Made by a program: the position numbers and the translations under genes. A stretch of DNA of 64,000 nucleotides, taken from positions 4,644,001-4,708,000 of the forward strand of contig CP033464.1 in NCBI GenBank assembly GCA_007833815.1, in the 5' to 3' direction. The notes under the pieces are model-generated. The model made no database searches and was not told the DNA's origin. It worked only from the letters and a program-made list of their open reading frames with translations. Shown here one piece after another: positions 45,650 through 55,152 of this stretch; within the stretch, counting starts at the first letter, position 1, and each line of letters starts with the position of its first letter. The stretch comes from Brevibacillus laterosporus. Lineage in GTDB: Bacteria; Bacillota; Bacilli; Brevibacillales; Brevibacillaceae.

Positions 45650-45919
45650 GTATCCCCTTTTTCTGTAAGAACAATCCTATTGTTCTTCCCCCGTGATAGA
45701 TGGCTTTTCAACAATAGTATACCATTTGCAGGTAGAAGGACAAAGAAAAAATGCAGAAAACATGCCAACAATGCTAATAAAAAATCTTTTATTACACTTT
45801 ATAACATCCCCCTTATTTATCAATAATCATTTATATGCTAGCTTACACTTTTTATACCATCATAAGAAAACTTGTTTCCATCAAACCTTTACTGGGATCT
45901 TATTTGCTTCTAATCGTAC
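45650..45919. other. Gene-free stretch between ymfJ and ymfK
   Basis: AT-rich, with the promoter of ymfK-rodZ expected near 45700. No gene, riboswitch or repeat was recognised. Confidence 0.4.
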
Positions 45920-45956
45920 AAAAAAACAGCCCTTACGCTGTTAATACGTAAGAGCT
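45920..45956 (-). terminator. Terminator of the ymfF-H-I-J run
   Basis: AGCCCTTACG / CGTAAGAGCT stem (one mismatch) with a run of seven T on the minus strand, past ymfJ. Confidence 0.75.
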
Positions 45957-45979
45957 ACTTGTTTCGAAAAAATCATCAT

Positions 45980-46237
45980 TTATTCTTTTTGACCATCGCT
46001 CACAATTTTAACCATTACGCTAGCTATCGCACGACGTTGCTCGTCATCTCCAGCATCCCACAATTGTTTAAGTAAACGTTCTTGTTCGTTTTTCGGATCA
46101 ACCTGATCTGCAAGGTATCCACCGATTTGATATGCTACATTTTGGATGGTATCGGAGTTCATACCAGCTTGTGTAGCTTGTTGGACGCGTTCAGACAAAA
46201 AACCTTTCCAATCACCAAAGTTATCAAGTACTGACAT
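45980..46237 (-). CDS. ymfJ: DUF3243 protein YmfJ
   Basis: 85 residues, the exact length of B. subtilis YmfJ. A small, charged helical protein without known function (MSVLDNFGDWKGFLSERVQ...). AAGGAGG lies before the ATG. It is conserved in this operon position across Bacilli. Confidence 0.92.
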   Translation of the reverse strand: MSVLDNFGDWKGFLSERVQQATQAGMNSDTIQNVAYQIGGYLADQVDPKNEQERLLKQLWDAGDDEQRRAIASVMVKIVSDGQKE

Positions 46238-46346
46238 CCAAATCCCTCCTTAGCACTCTTCGGACCATTTCTCATGTCCGTTCAAAATTAGAATGCGTTT
46301 TTGTTTTGATTTTTATGCAAGAAGGAAAGGAATGTACTGTTACAGC

Positions 46347-47081
46347 TTACATATGCCATCCTCCATTAACGGAGACGGTTTGACCCGTGATATATCCTGC
46401 TTCTTTTTGTAATAAGAAAGAAACGGCTGCGGCTACCTCCTCTGGCTGACCCAATCGTCCCATAGGAATTTCTTCGCATAAGTCTTCTTTTTCTTCTGAA
46501 GTAAACCGATCCATCATCCCACCTGAAACAGCACCTGGTGATACCGCATTGACTGTAATATGGTTGAGAGCTACCTCCTTGGCTAATGCTTTTGTAAAGC
46601 TAAGGATGGCCCCTTTTGTCATGGAATACAGAACTTCACACGCGGCTCCTGTTTCTCCCCAGATAGAGGAGATGGTAACAATTCGCCCAAATCTCGCCTG
46701 TAGCATCGCAGGAAGTCCTTGCTGTGAGACAAAAAAACAAGAGCCCATATTAACTCGAACCAATTCATCAAACAACGCCGGGGTAACATCGTTTACTAAG
46801 CCTACATGATCAATCGAAGCATTATTAATTATATAAAGCGGCTTTATTGGCATCTGAGTGAACATCGATGTAACCGCCTCTGGTTGAGATAAATCAGCTT
46901 GCAAAGCAATAGCAGGCACATCTTTTTTTTGACAATAAGATAGCAGTACATTTATTTTTTCTACTTGTTTGTTGTAATGAAGGTACAGCGGGATCGATTC
47001 GTCTGCTAGCTTCTTGGCAATAGCTTGCCCAATCTCACCGGAAGCTCCTGTGACTAACGCCCATGCTTGCTTGTCTTCCAT
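46347..47081 (-). CDS. ymfI: EF-P 5-aminopentanone reductase YmfI, SDR family
   Basis: 244 residues. The short-chain dehydrogenase motifs are GASGEIGQA (NADP loop, variant of TGxxxGxG), NNAS, the catalytic Ser in ISSIWGE and Tyr-x3-Lys in YSMTKG. YmfI reduces 5-aminopentanone on Lys32 of elongation factor P to 5-aminopentanol in B. subtilis. GAGGAG precedes the ATG. It is placed between ymfH and ymfJ, as expected. Confidence 0.92.
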   Translation of the reverse strand: MEDKQAWALVTGASGEIGQAIAKKLADESIPLYLHYNKQVEKINVLLSYCQKKDVPAIALQADLSQPEAVTSMFTQMPIKPLYIINNASIDHVGLVNDVTPALFDELVRVNMGSCFFVSQQGLPAMLQARFGRIVTISSIWGETGAACEVLYSMTKGAILSFTKALAKEVALNHITVNAVSPGAVSGGMMDRFTSEEKEDLCEEIPMGRLGQPEEVAAAVSFLLQKEAGYITGQTVSVNGGWHM

Positions 47082-47106
47082 CTATTTCTCCTCTTCCCAA
47101 CGATGC

Positions 47107-48390
47107 CTAAGACTGTGAACGCACGATAGAGACAGCCATCTGACTTTCTTGCAAATGGTCATGCATGCGTTGTTGTACATCCTCTAACGTAATTTTTTCT
47201 AAAGTAGGTACGATTTCAAACAAATCAATCCCGTTAAATTTATAGCTAGTAAACTGATTAGCAATAAACTCAATGGAATTCAGTGAGCGCAAGAACAGAC
47301 CAATTCTTCTCCGTTTTTGCCGTTGGAATGATTCCTCATCAATTCCACGCGATTTTGCTTCCTTAATTTCCTGTGTAATGACAGTAACTAACTTTTCTGG
47401 GTCAGGTGTATCTCCGCCTAAAATGGTATAGCCGTAATCAATCTCGTTGCTATAATCAAAATCAAAGGCTTCGGTAATTAGTCCTTTGTCATAATATTTT
47501 TGGTAAAAACTAGAACTGTTGCCGAACAGTAAATCCAACATCAGTTTTGTCGTTAATTCACGTTTTAACAGCTCTTCACCAAACAACTTGTTTGTAGCCT
47601 CTTTAAAACCGATGTAGATTTTAGGAATTGCCACGGAAAGATGGGCTTCTACAAGCTTTTCACCAACTTCGGGTGGTTCCTCTGGAAAAAAACGTTCAAT
47701 GATCGGTGCTGGTGGAAAATTTTTAGCTTGCTGATTACTACGAATCAATTCACCAATCTGGTCTTTATCAAATCCCCCCACTACAAATAACACCATATTA
47801 CTTGGATGATAGAATGTCTCGTAGCACTGGTATAACATATCTTTTGTTATGGGAGTAATGGTTTCAATTGTTCCCGCAATCTCAATTCGTACCGGATATT
47901 TTTGATACATCGCTTTTAACAGATTGATGTATACTTTCCAATCCGGATTATCATCGTACATCTGAATTTCTTGACCAATAATCCCTTTCTCTTTTTCAAC
48001 ACTTGCTTCCTCAAAATAAGGTTCCTGTACAAAATCAAGTAGTATCTTCAAATTGTCTTCTACTTTATCCGTAGAGGAAAAGAGATAGGCTGTCCGGTTA
48101 AAACTGGTAAAAGCATTATAAGAAGCACCATTTCTTGAAAAATCCTGAAATACATCACGGTCTTCTTTTTCAAACAGCTTATGCTCCAAAAAATGAGCAA
48201 TGCCATCAGGTACATTAATGGTTTCCAGATTATTAAATCGAAAATGGCTATCATTTGAACCATAACGGGTTGTAAAAACGGCATATGTCTTACTAAAGCC
48301 CTCTTTTGGCAACAAATAGACTGACAAACCGTTTGGCAGTTTTTCATGATAGAGTGTCTCATTAAGCTGATCAAATGTTACTGTTTTCAC
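47107..48390 (-). CDS. ymfH: M16 peptidase-like protein YmfH (catalytic subunit)
   Basis: 427 residues from the GTG at 48390, preceded by GGGAGGAG. Inverted zinc motif H66-F-L-E-H70 (HXXEH) and a later Glu in EKGIIGQEIQMYDDNP give the M16 pitrilysin active site. It pairs with YmfF, which lacks it. The two likely form a heterodimeric peptidase that processes peptides, as in AlbE/AlbF-type pairs. The start overlaps the ymfF end (1 nt apart), so they are translationally coupled. Confidence 0.92.
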   Translation of the reverse strand: MKTVTFDQLNETLYHEKLPNGLSVYLLPKEGFSKTYAVFTTRYGSNDSHFRFNNLETINVPDGIAHFLEHKLFEKEDRDVFQDFSRNGASYNAFTSFNRTAYLFSSTDKVEDNLKILLDFVQEPYFEEASVEKEKGIIGQEIQMYDDNPDWKVYINLLKAMYQKYPVRIEIAGTIETITPITKDMLYQCYETFYHPSNMVLFVVGGFDKDQIGELIRSNQQAKNFPPAPIIERFFPEEPPEVGEKLVEAHLSVAIPKIYIGFKEATNKLFGEELLKRELTTKLMLDLLFGNSSSFYQKYYDKGLITEAFDFDYSNEIDYGYTILGGDTPDPEKLVTVITQEIKEAKSRGIDEESFQRQKRRRIGLFLRSLNSIEFIANQFTSYKFNGIDLFEIVPTLEKITLEDVQQRMHDHLQESQMAVSIVRSQS

Positions 48391-48391
48391 C

Positions 48392-49687
48392 CTATTCTCC
48401 TCCCTTCTTATCACGCAATAGATAGATTGTATCCAGTTCAACCTTTTTAGCAACGTTTACGACATCTTGCACGCTAACTTTCTCAATTTCAGTAAGCAAG
48501 GTTTGCAAATCACGAGCTTTACCACTAATGACTCCATTATAGGCATATTCTACCATCATTTTTCCGCTATCAAGCAATTCTTTAAATTGGTTATATAACG
48601 TGGCTTTAGTCATATCCATCTCTTCTTGACTGATCTCGCCCTGCTCCATCATAGCGATTTGTTCCTTTATAATAGTCACAGCTTGTTCATAGTTCTTTGC
48701 ATCAATACCCGACATCATCATAACTACGCCTTTATGACTTTCTAAACGGGATACTGCATAATAAGCCAAGCTAGCCTTTTCGCGCACATTCAAAAACAGT
48801 TTAGAGTGTGGAAAACCACCCAGAATCCCGTTATACACTAATAAAGCAGGATAATCGTCATCTTTGTAAATAATATTTGTACGGCATCCTATGTTTAATT
48901 TGGCCTGATTTACATCCATTCGATCCACAATCGTTTTTTGTTCCGTAACTTTTTTGGAAGACCGTTGAATATCTAGACTACTTTGACGTTGTGTGGATAG
49001 CTGTACGTGCTTCTCAAATAAAGAACGAATCTCATCTTCCTTCACATCACCCACTACGAATATTTCAATTGGGTTATTAACCATCAATTGATGATAATAA
49101 TCGGTAAGGGAAGCGACATCTACCTTTGCCAAATGAGGCAAATCACCCAATGCAGAAATAGCATATGCTTCATCTTTAAACATTTCTTCCGTAATTCGTT
49201 GATTTGCATATCTCATTTTATCATTAACGATGCTTTCAATTTTCTTCGTTAGAGATTTTTTTTCTGCTTCAACATAATTACTGTCAAACTGATCGTGAAC
49301 CAGATAAGGACGAGTCAGGATATCGCCAACGAACTGTATTGCGTCTTCCACAAGAGACTGTTTTCCACTTAAATACTTCTCATTAGGAACCTCCATATAT
49401 ACCTGTAGGACTTGGCGTTCCCCCTTTTTTGCTACATCTACGTCAAAAATAGCTCCATATAAATAATCAAGATGCTGACGAAGCTTCTGTGGTTCCGGAA
49501 AACGAGCCGTTGCACGCTTTAACACCATGGCAAGCAAAGCTGTTTTCGACGCATTCTCCTCTGTTAGTTCCTGTTCAATATTTACGATCATCGTGATTGA
49601 TTTAAACTTTTCAGTCTGTAAGATATGTAGATTCATTCCGTTTACCTGAGATTTGGTAAAGGCAATTTCCTGTGCTTTTTCTGCCAT
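48392..49687 (-). CDS. ymfF: M16 peptidase-like protein YmfF (non-catalytic subunit)
   Basis: 431 residues, with the M16 fold but without HXXEH; the equivalent region reads KTALLAMVLKRATARFPEP. Residues around 300 (GGFPHSKLFLNVREKASLAY) hold the R/Y substrate-binding pair found in M16 non-catalytic halves. First gene of the ymfF-H-I-J run. AAGGAGG lies 9 nt before the ATG. Confidence 0.92.
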   Translation of the reverse strand: MAEKAQEIAFTKSQVNGMNLHILQTEKFKSITMIVNIEQELTEENASKTALLAMVLKRATARFPEPQKLRQHLDYLYGAIFDVDVAKKGERQVLQVYMEVPNEKYLSGKQSLVEDAIQFVGDILTRPYLVHDQFDSNYVEAEKKSLTKKIESIVNDKMRYANQRITEEMFKDEAYAISALGDLPHLAKVDVASLTDYYHQLMVNNPIEIFVVGDVKEDEIRSLFEKHVQLSTQRQSSLDIQRSSKKVTEQKTIVDRMDVNQAKLNIGCRTNIIYKDDDYPALLVYNGILGGFPHSKLFLNVREKASLAYYAVSRLESHKGVVMMMSGIDAKNYEQAVTIIKEQIAMMEQGEISQEEMDMTKATLYNQFKELLDSGKMMVEYAYNGVISGKARDLQTLLTEIEKVSVQDVVNVAKKVELDTIYLLRDKKGGE

Positions 49688-49815
49688 TTAATTTGTCTCC
49701 CTCCTTGTTAACGTACCTATTTTCTATTTTACCCAAAACAGGTAGCTTTCAGCAAAATGATTACATCAAATGTATGCCATTCCTGGGTACACTTATACAT
49801 AACAACTACGAAACG

Positions 49816-49852
49816 AAAAAAGACTGATGAGCTGATCTCAACAGTCTTTTTC
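49816..49852 (-). terminator. Terminator of the zinc-ribbon gene
   Basis: AAAAAGACTG / CAGTCTTTTT stem with a 15-nt loop. It separates the zinc-ribbon gene from ymfF. Confidence 0.78.
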
Positions 49853-49869
49853 CGGTCTATGACATTAGT

Positions 49870-50025
49870 TTAAAAATCACTTGTATCCCATTCACCTAGC
49901 ATTTCTAAACTGTTATCGCTTGAATCGAAGCGTCCACAGTCCGGATTTAAGCATAGAATGCCATGTAATTGACTGTCCAAAAAAACATGACCGTTATCAA
50001 AACCACAGTATGGACATTCCCACAT
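49870..50025 (-). CDS. Small zinc-ribbon protein
   Basis: 51 residues. Two knuckles, CPYC near the N-terminus and CLNPDC in the middle, make a four-Cys zinc ribbon (start MWECPYCGF). The rest is acidic (GEWDTSDF end). AGGAG is 9 nt before ATG 50025, while the ATG two codons earlier (50031) is too close. A terminator follows. Function unknown; zinc ribbons of this size often assist RNA polymerase, ribosomes or other enzymes. It lies between ymfF and the M23 gene. Confidence 0.72.
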   Translation of the reverse strand: MWECPYCGFDNGHVFLDSQLHGILCLNPDCGRFDSSDNSLEMLGEWDTSDF

Positions 50026-50107
50026 ATTCATACACTCCTTATGCTCCATCTCTCACATTAGTTTGCCCGGAAATGGTTAGATTATGAGTTTTCACACATA
50101 TTCATTG

Positions 50108-51271
50108 CTACTTAAGCGATTCCATCTCGATCGTTTCCAGATATTTAAGGTAATAATAGGGATTAACAGCTTCGCCTGTCGGATTGCTATAAAGTCCGAA
50201 ATGCAAGTGGGGTGCAAACATACCCGTCGTTCCACTTGGGCCGTAGCCAGTATCACCTACAAAACCAATTAATTGTCCCGCTTTAACCGAACTACCCACC
50301 TTTATATTAGGAGCAAAAGCACTCAAATGAGCATAGTACATTCGATACTTACCAGAGGAGTGCGTAATATTTACTCTCCATCCCCCCATAGTATTCCATC
50401 CTAAGCGATTAATGGTGCCATCAGTCGACGAGAAGACAGGCATCCCATGAAAAGCCATAATATCAATGCCTTCATGATTTCTACCTTGTGCATCTGCTCC
50501 CCATACTCGTCCATCTCCATATGTATCGTAAACTTGTTCATACCATGTCCCTTTTTTTAATGGAAAAACACTTTGTTTGGGAGCTAACGATGGGTCCATG
50601 TTTTCTATATGCTGTTGCTTCGCTTTTTTATCTAATGGGCTCCATGTCTGTTCAGACTTGCTAACAACTGGAATGGTTAGCTTCATTCCCTGCCATACCT
50701 CATCCTTTGTTAGACTAGATTCTTTTTTTATCGATGAAATGGGTACACCGAATTTTTGACTGATGGACCAAAGCGAGTCCCCAGCTTGTACCGTATAAGC
50801 TGCTGTAGTAGGATTCGTTGAAACCATCGCTACCTTCGTCTTTTCATCATACTTTACCTGATAGCCCAATAACTCACTTATCGAGCGTAGAGGAACTAAA
50901 ACACGGCCTTCTTTTACAATGGGATGAGCATCAAGCGTATGCTTTTTTCCATTGCCCCACGCTGTTTTTTGATTTACCTTATAAGTAATTTGTTCCGTTT
51001 CCGTCGTAATAAGTACTTGCTTGGTTGATGCCTCATACGTAACCTCTGCTTTGGAAGCTTCTGACACAGCTCGAATTGGCACCAACATACGGTTATTCAC
51101 AATTTGTGGTGTTACGTCTGTTGTTATTCCTTTTCCATCTACCATTAAGAATATGCGGGGCACAGAAGTAGCCTGTACTTGCATAGGGGCAATCCAGAGC
51201 ATTGAAAGCAAGGCAGTACCCACCATGCTACATAATATCCAACTGCCCGTACTCCTCAGTAATTTAGTCAT
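50108..51271 (-). CDS. Secreted M23 metallopeptidase with LysM and copper-amine-oxidase-N domain
   Basis: 387 residues. Order: signal peptide (about 1-34), copper amine oxidase N-like domain (about 38-150, PQIVNNRMLVPIRAVSE and GRVLVPLRSISE repeats), LysM (about 158-202, YTVQAGDSLWSISQKFGVP), linker, and M23 endopeptidase (about 265-375). Zinc ligands are seen in NHEGIDIMA and APHLHFGL. It cleaves peptidoglycan stem cross-links or acts in spore or cell-wall remodelling. ATG 51271 has AAGGAGG 8 nt upstream. A longer frame (51307) has no site. Confidence 0.9.
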   Translation of the reverse strand: MTKLLRSTGSWILCSMVGTALLSMLWIAPMQVQATSVPRIFLMVDGKGITTDVTPQIVNNRMLVPIRAVSEASKAEVTYEASTKQVLITTETEQITYKVNQKTAWGNGKKHTLDAHPIVKEGRVLVPLRSISELLGYQVKYDEKTKVAMVSTNPTTAAYTVQAGDSLWSISQKFGVPISSIKKESSLTKDEVWQGMKLTIPVVSKSEQTWSPLDKKAKQQHIENMDPSLAPKQSVFPLKKGTWYEQVYDTYGDGRVWGADAQGRNHEGIDIMAFHGMPVFSSTDGTINRLGWNTMGGWRVNITHSSGKYRMYYAHLSAFAPNIKVGSSVKAGQLIGFVGDTGYGPSGTTGMFAPHLHFGLYSNPTGEAVNPYYYLKYLETIEMESLK

Positions 51272-51366
51272 GTAAGTAGCCTCCTTATCAAAGTCAAACA
51301 TGCCCATTATCCCATAGGTTACAAACGGCTATCTATGCAAAATTACTGGAAAAAAGTAGCCTAACA

Positions 51367-51399
51367 TGAAAAACCACCCTTCCAATAGGAAAGGTGGTT
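51367..51399 (-). terminator. Terminator of the nup ABC operon
   Basis: AACCACCCTTCC / GGAAAGGTGGTT stem with a 4-nt loop and TTTTT on the minus strand. Confidence 0.82.
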
Positions 51400-51463
51400 A
51401 CATAAGGATACAAGTAAGCTTCACAATAATATATTCTGGTTAGAAATATAAGAGTAACGATTA

Positions 51464-52417
51464 TTAACGAGAACCTGTTTCGTATGGTTCACCACTAGCT
51501 TTTGGAGCACGTGATTTACCTACCAGACCAGCAAGTACCAAAATCGTCAAGACATATGGCAACATGTAAATGAATTCAACTGGAATGTACTTCGTAAGCC
51601 CGAACACCTGTACAATCGTCTTAACAGCTTGGGCTAACCCGAAGAAAAGAGCTGCTCCCATCGCGCCTACTGGATGCCATTTACCAAAGATCATCGCTGC
51701 AAGCGCGATAAAACCTTGACCAGAAATGGTATTGTGCGAGAAGTTTGATGTAGTTGTTAGAGCAACAGTTGCTCCACCCAACGCAGCTAACGCCCCACTC
51801 AACATAACAGCAATGTAGCGAATACGAAATACATTAATACCAGCTGTATCAGCCGCACGTGGATGCTCCCCAACAGAGCGAAGTCTTAGACCAAACTGAG
51901 TTTTAAACAGTATGAACCATACAATTGCTACTGTGATAAATGCCAAATAACTTGTTGGATATGCTTGGAACAAAGCACGACCAAGGAAAGGAATATCACT
52001 CAAATACGGTATATCCCATTTAGAAAATACAACACTTAACGTTTTCGTTTGCCCAGCACCATCAAAGATGATTTTGGTGAGATATACAGCCAAACCTGTT
52101 GCCAAGAAGTTAAGAGCAACACCGCTTACTACCTGATTAGACTTAAAGGTAATAGAAGCCGCTGCGTGAGGCAGGGAAAAAATAATCCCGGCAACACCAG
52201 CTGCGATTAATCCAATCCAAGGTGCATAAGGTGCTGGTTCCATAAAGTAAGTAACAACCGCCCCAACGAAAGCTCCCATTACCATGAGGCCTTCCAGCGC
52301 AATGTTAACTACCCCGGAACGTTCAGAAATAACGCCGCCTAGTGCCGCGAAAATGAGGGCTGTGGAGAATACGATCGTGTCATGAAAAAGATCGCCACCA
52401 ATGGTTAGCCATTGCAT
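51464..52417 (-). CDS. nupQ: Nucleoside ABC transporter permease NupQ-like
   Basis: 317 residues, about eight TM helices of the BMP-family (Med-type) permeases. Marked by an SGVVNIALEGLMVMGAF stretch. It forms the channel with NupP. Ends the operon; start ATG with AAGGAGG, and nupP stops 3 nt before. Confidence 0.9.
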   Translation of the reverse strand: MQWLTIGGDLFHDTIVFSTALIFAALGGVISERSGVVNIALEGLMVMGAFVGAVVTYFMEPAPYAPWIGLIAAGVAGIIFSLPHAAASITFKSNQVVSGVALNFLATGLAVYLTKIIFDGAGQTKTLSVVFSKWDIPYLSDIPFLGRALFQAYPTSYLAFITVAIVWFILFKTQFGLRLRSVGEHPRAADTAGINVFRIRYIAVMLSGALAALGGATVALTTTSNFSHNTISGQGFIALAAMIFGKWHPVGAMGAALFFGLAQAVKTIVQVFGLTKYIPVEFIYMLPYVLTILVLAGLVGKSRAPKASGEPYETGSR

Positions 52418-52419
52418 GT

Positions 52420-53493
52420 TTACAGCACCTCCTTCTTATTCTTCTTAGAAAGAACAGGTTTTAAGATATATCTAACAATTCCGTGAGCTGCAACGAAGAA
52501 GATAACAGAAGCAATTACCACACGAATTAATTCTACTGGTACGCCTGCTCCCATCTTCATTCCATTCGCTCCAAAGGACAAGACTCCAAATAAAATGGCT
52601 CCTAATACTACCCCAATAGGTGTATTACCACCGATTAGAGCTACCGCGATTCCATCAAAACCATACCCTGGTTGTGCGGCCATAATTGCTTGGTAATGGA
52701 ACACTCCAAGAATTTCGGCTGCTCCACCCATACCTGCCATACATCCTGAAATAAACATAGCTTTTACTACATTATTATTTACGTTCATACCAGCATACTG
52801 TGCTGCATGCGGGTTAAACCCTGTCGCACGAAGTTCAAATCCTGTTTTGGTTTTCCATAAAATAACAAAGAACAAAACAGCTAAAACAAGAGCAAGTAAC
52901 GTACCCCAGTGCATACGTGCACTTTCAAACATTTGAGACAACCAACCAATTGCAATGGAAGCTGAATCCTTAATTTCTGGAGAACGCTGTTGACCTTCCG
53001 GAACCAATGTAGTAACTAGGATAAAGTTCACCAGATACAAAGCAATCCAGTTCATCATGATCGTTGTGATAACCTCATGGACACCACGTGCCGCTTTTAA
53101 CCAACCTGCAAAAGCTGCCCATAGTCCACCTGCGATTGTACTAGCAATAATTGTTATTGGAGCATGAATGTAGGCAGGTAAATCCAGCTTTACACCTAGG
53201 TAAACAGCTGTAACCATACCCATCATGAATTGACCCTCTACCCCGATGTTAAATAGTCCTGTACGGAAAGCAAAGGCAACTGCCAAACCACTAAAAATTA
53301 AAGGAGTGATTTGTCGTATTGTTTCACCGAAATTATAAGCATCACCAAATACTTTCTTTAACAAAGCGCCATAGGCTAACAGTGGATCAAATCCACCTGC
53401 CAGCATCGCAATTGCCCCAACGATGAGTCCAAGCAGAATCGCAACAACAGGAACGATGAAAGAATCCTTTGTTAAAACCTTAAAAACATTATT
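52420..53493 (-). CDS. nupP: Nucleoside ABC transporter permease NupP-like
   Basis: 357 residues, permease of the BMP/guanosine-uptake type (RTGLFNIGVEGQFMMGM motif). ATG 53493 is preceded by GGAGG, and the gene overlaps the end of nupO by 5 nt, so they are coupled. Confidence 0.9.
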   Translation of the reverse strand, partial: NNVFKVLTKDSFIVPVVAILLGLIVGAIAMLAGGFDPLLAYGALLKKVFGDAYNFGETIRQITPLIFSGLAVAFAFRTGLFNIGVEGQFMMGMVTAVYLGVKLDLPAYIHAPITIIASTIAGGLWAAFAGWLKAARGVHEVITTIMMNWIALYLVNFILVTTLVPEGQQRSPEIKDSASIAIGWLSQMFESARMHWGTLLALVLAVLFFVILWKTKTGFELRATGFNPHAAQYAGMNVNNNVVKAMFISGCMAGMGGAAEILGVFHYQAIMAAQPGYGFDGIAVALIGGNTPIGVVLGAILFGVLSFGANGMKMGAGVPVELIRVVIASVIFFVAAHGIVRYILKPVLSKKNKKEVL

Positions 53494-55030
53494 CATCCTG
53501 TTCGCCTCCTTGCATGCGTTTTCCACCAGACATCATCAAACCGAGCTCTTGTTCATTCGTTGTTTTCGGATCAACAATACCAACAATTTCACCTTCATAA
53601 ATAACAGCGATACGATCAGAAACATTGCGGATTTCGTCCAACTCAAACGAAATCAGTAAAACCGCTTTTCCTTTATCGCGTTGCTCAATCAGACGTTTAT
53701 GAATAAATTCAATCGCACCTACATCCAAACCACGTGTAGGTTGAGCTGCAATTAACAGATCAGGGTCCTTGTCCACTTCACGGGCAATAATCGCCTTCTG
53801 TTGGTTACCACCTGACAGCGCGCGTGCTAGGGTATGTATCCCTGGTGTACGTACATCGAACTCTTCAATTAGCTTTGCCGCATGTTTGTTGATAGCGTCA
53901 TAGTTCAAGAACCCATTCCTATTAAATTCAGGATGGAAATACGTCTCGAGAACAATGTTTTCAGCCATGTTAAAATCAAGAATTAATCCGTGTTTATGTC
54001 GATCTTCCGGTATATTAGACAGTCCAGATTCGGATATAAGGCGAGGAGCTTTGTTTGTCAGATCCTTACCTTTTAAAGTAACTGAACCTTCTTGACACTT
54101 GCGTAATCCAGTTAACACTTCAATCAATTCTGACTGACCATTACCATCTACACCAGCAATCCCAAGAATTTCCCCTGCTTTGACATCAAAGCTGATGCTA
54201 TTTAGGGCATTAACTCCTCGATTCCCCATTGCTGTTACATTTTTCACAGAGAAAATCGCCTCTTTAGGATTAGCAGGCTTTTTATCTACCGCAAACGTTA
54301 CATCGCGTCCCACCATTTTGGAAGCCAATTCGTCTGGATTAGTATCTTTAATCGCTAGGGAGTCGATGGTCTTACCACGGCGGATAATGGTTACACTATC
54401 GCAGATCGCCATAATCTCTTTTAATTTATGTGTAATCAAAATAATCGTCTTGCCTTCTTTTACTAGATTGCGCATAATCTCAATTAACTCGGAAATTTCC
54501 TGCGGTGTAAGAACAGCCGTTGGTTCGTCAAAAATTAAGATATTTGCTCCACGGTACAATGTTTTAAGAATCTCAACACGTTGTTGCATTCCTACAGAGA
54601 TGTCTTCGATTTTTGCATATGGATCAACCTTCAGCCCATACTGTTCAGAAAGTGCTTGTACCTTTTTTGCCGCTGAATCTATATCTATCTTCAAACCATT
54701 CTTTGGTTCTTTTCCTAGAATAATATTTTCCGTAACGGTAAACGGTTCGACAAGCATAAAGTGTTGGTGAACCATTCCTATACCCATTTCGTTGGCAACG
54801 TTTGGACTGGTAATTTTCACCGGTGTTTCATCAAGTAAAATTTCACCTTCATCAGGTTGATACAACCCGAATAGAATATTCATTAGAGTTGATTTACCCG
54901 CACCATTTTCACCTAAGAGCGCGTGAATTTCGCCCTTCTTTACTTTAAGCTGGATGTTATCATTCGCAATAATTCCTGGAAAACGCTTCGTAATTCCACG
55001 CATTTCTACAACAGTTTTTACATCTTTCAT
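53489..55030 (-). CDS. nupO: Nucleoside ABC transporter ATP-binding protein NupO-like
   Basis: 513 residues with two ABC cassettes (about 10-235 and 265-505). The first has GENGAGKST, an ISVGMQQRVEI signature and ILIFDEPTAVLTP. The second has GVDGNGQSE (degenerate P-loop lacking GKS/T), ALSGGNQQKAIIARE and LLIAAQPTRGLD (a non-Glu Walker B end). One site is therefore probably degenerate, as is usual for this family. ATG 55030 follows GGGGTGAG. Confidence 0.92.
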   Translation of the reverse strand: MKDVKTVVEMRGITKRFPGIIANDNIQLKVKKGEIHALLGENGAGKSTLMNILFGLYQPDEGEILLDETPVKITSPNVANEMGIGMVHQHFMLVEPFTVTENIILGKEPKNGLKIDIDSAAKKVQALSEQYGLKVDPYAKIEDISVGMQQRVEILKTLYRGANILIFDEPTAVLTPQEISELIEIMRNLVKEGKTIILITHKLKEIMAICDSVTIIRRGKTIDSLAIKDTNPDELASKMVGRDVTFAVDKKPANPKEAIFSVKNVTAMGNRGVNALNSISFDVKAGEILGIAGVDGNGQSELIEVLTGLRKCQEGSVTLKGKDLTNKAPRLISESGLSNIPEDRHKHGLILDFNMAENIVLETYFHPEFNRNGFLNYDAINKHAAKLIEEFDVRTPGIHTLARALSGGNQQKAIIAREVDKDPDLLIAAQPTRGLDVGAIEFIHKRLIEQRDKGKAVLLISFELDEIRNVSDRIAVIYEGEIVGIVDPKTTNEQELGLMMSGGKRMQGGEQDE

Positions 55031-55085
55031 TTCACTCACCCCGTTTTTCTGGGTAATAATTCTAAAGTAATTCTTCACAAGGCAA

Positions 55086-55117
55086 CAACAAGGCTAGTTA
55101 TGAAACTAGCCCTGTTG
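55086..55117 (-). other. Intercistronic stem-loop between nupN and nupO
   Basis: CAACAAGGCTAGTT / AACTAGCCCTGTTG, 4-nt loop. No T run follows immediately. It lies 36 nt after nupN and could stabilise the abundant lipoprotein mRNA or terminate partly, giving more binding protein than ABC components. Confidence 0.65.
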
Positions 55118-55152
55118 CATATTTTTTTCAACACATAAATAACTAGATCAAA

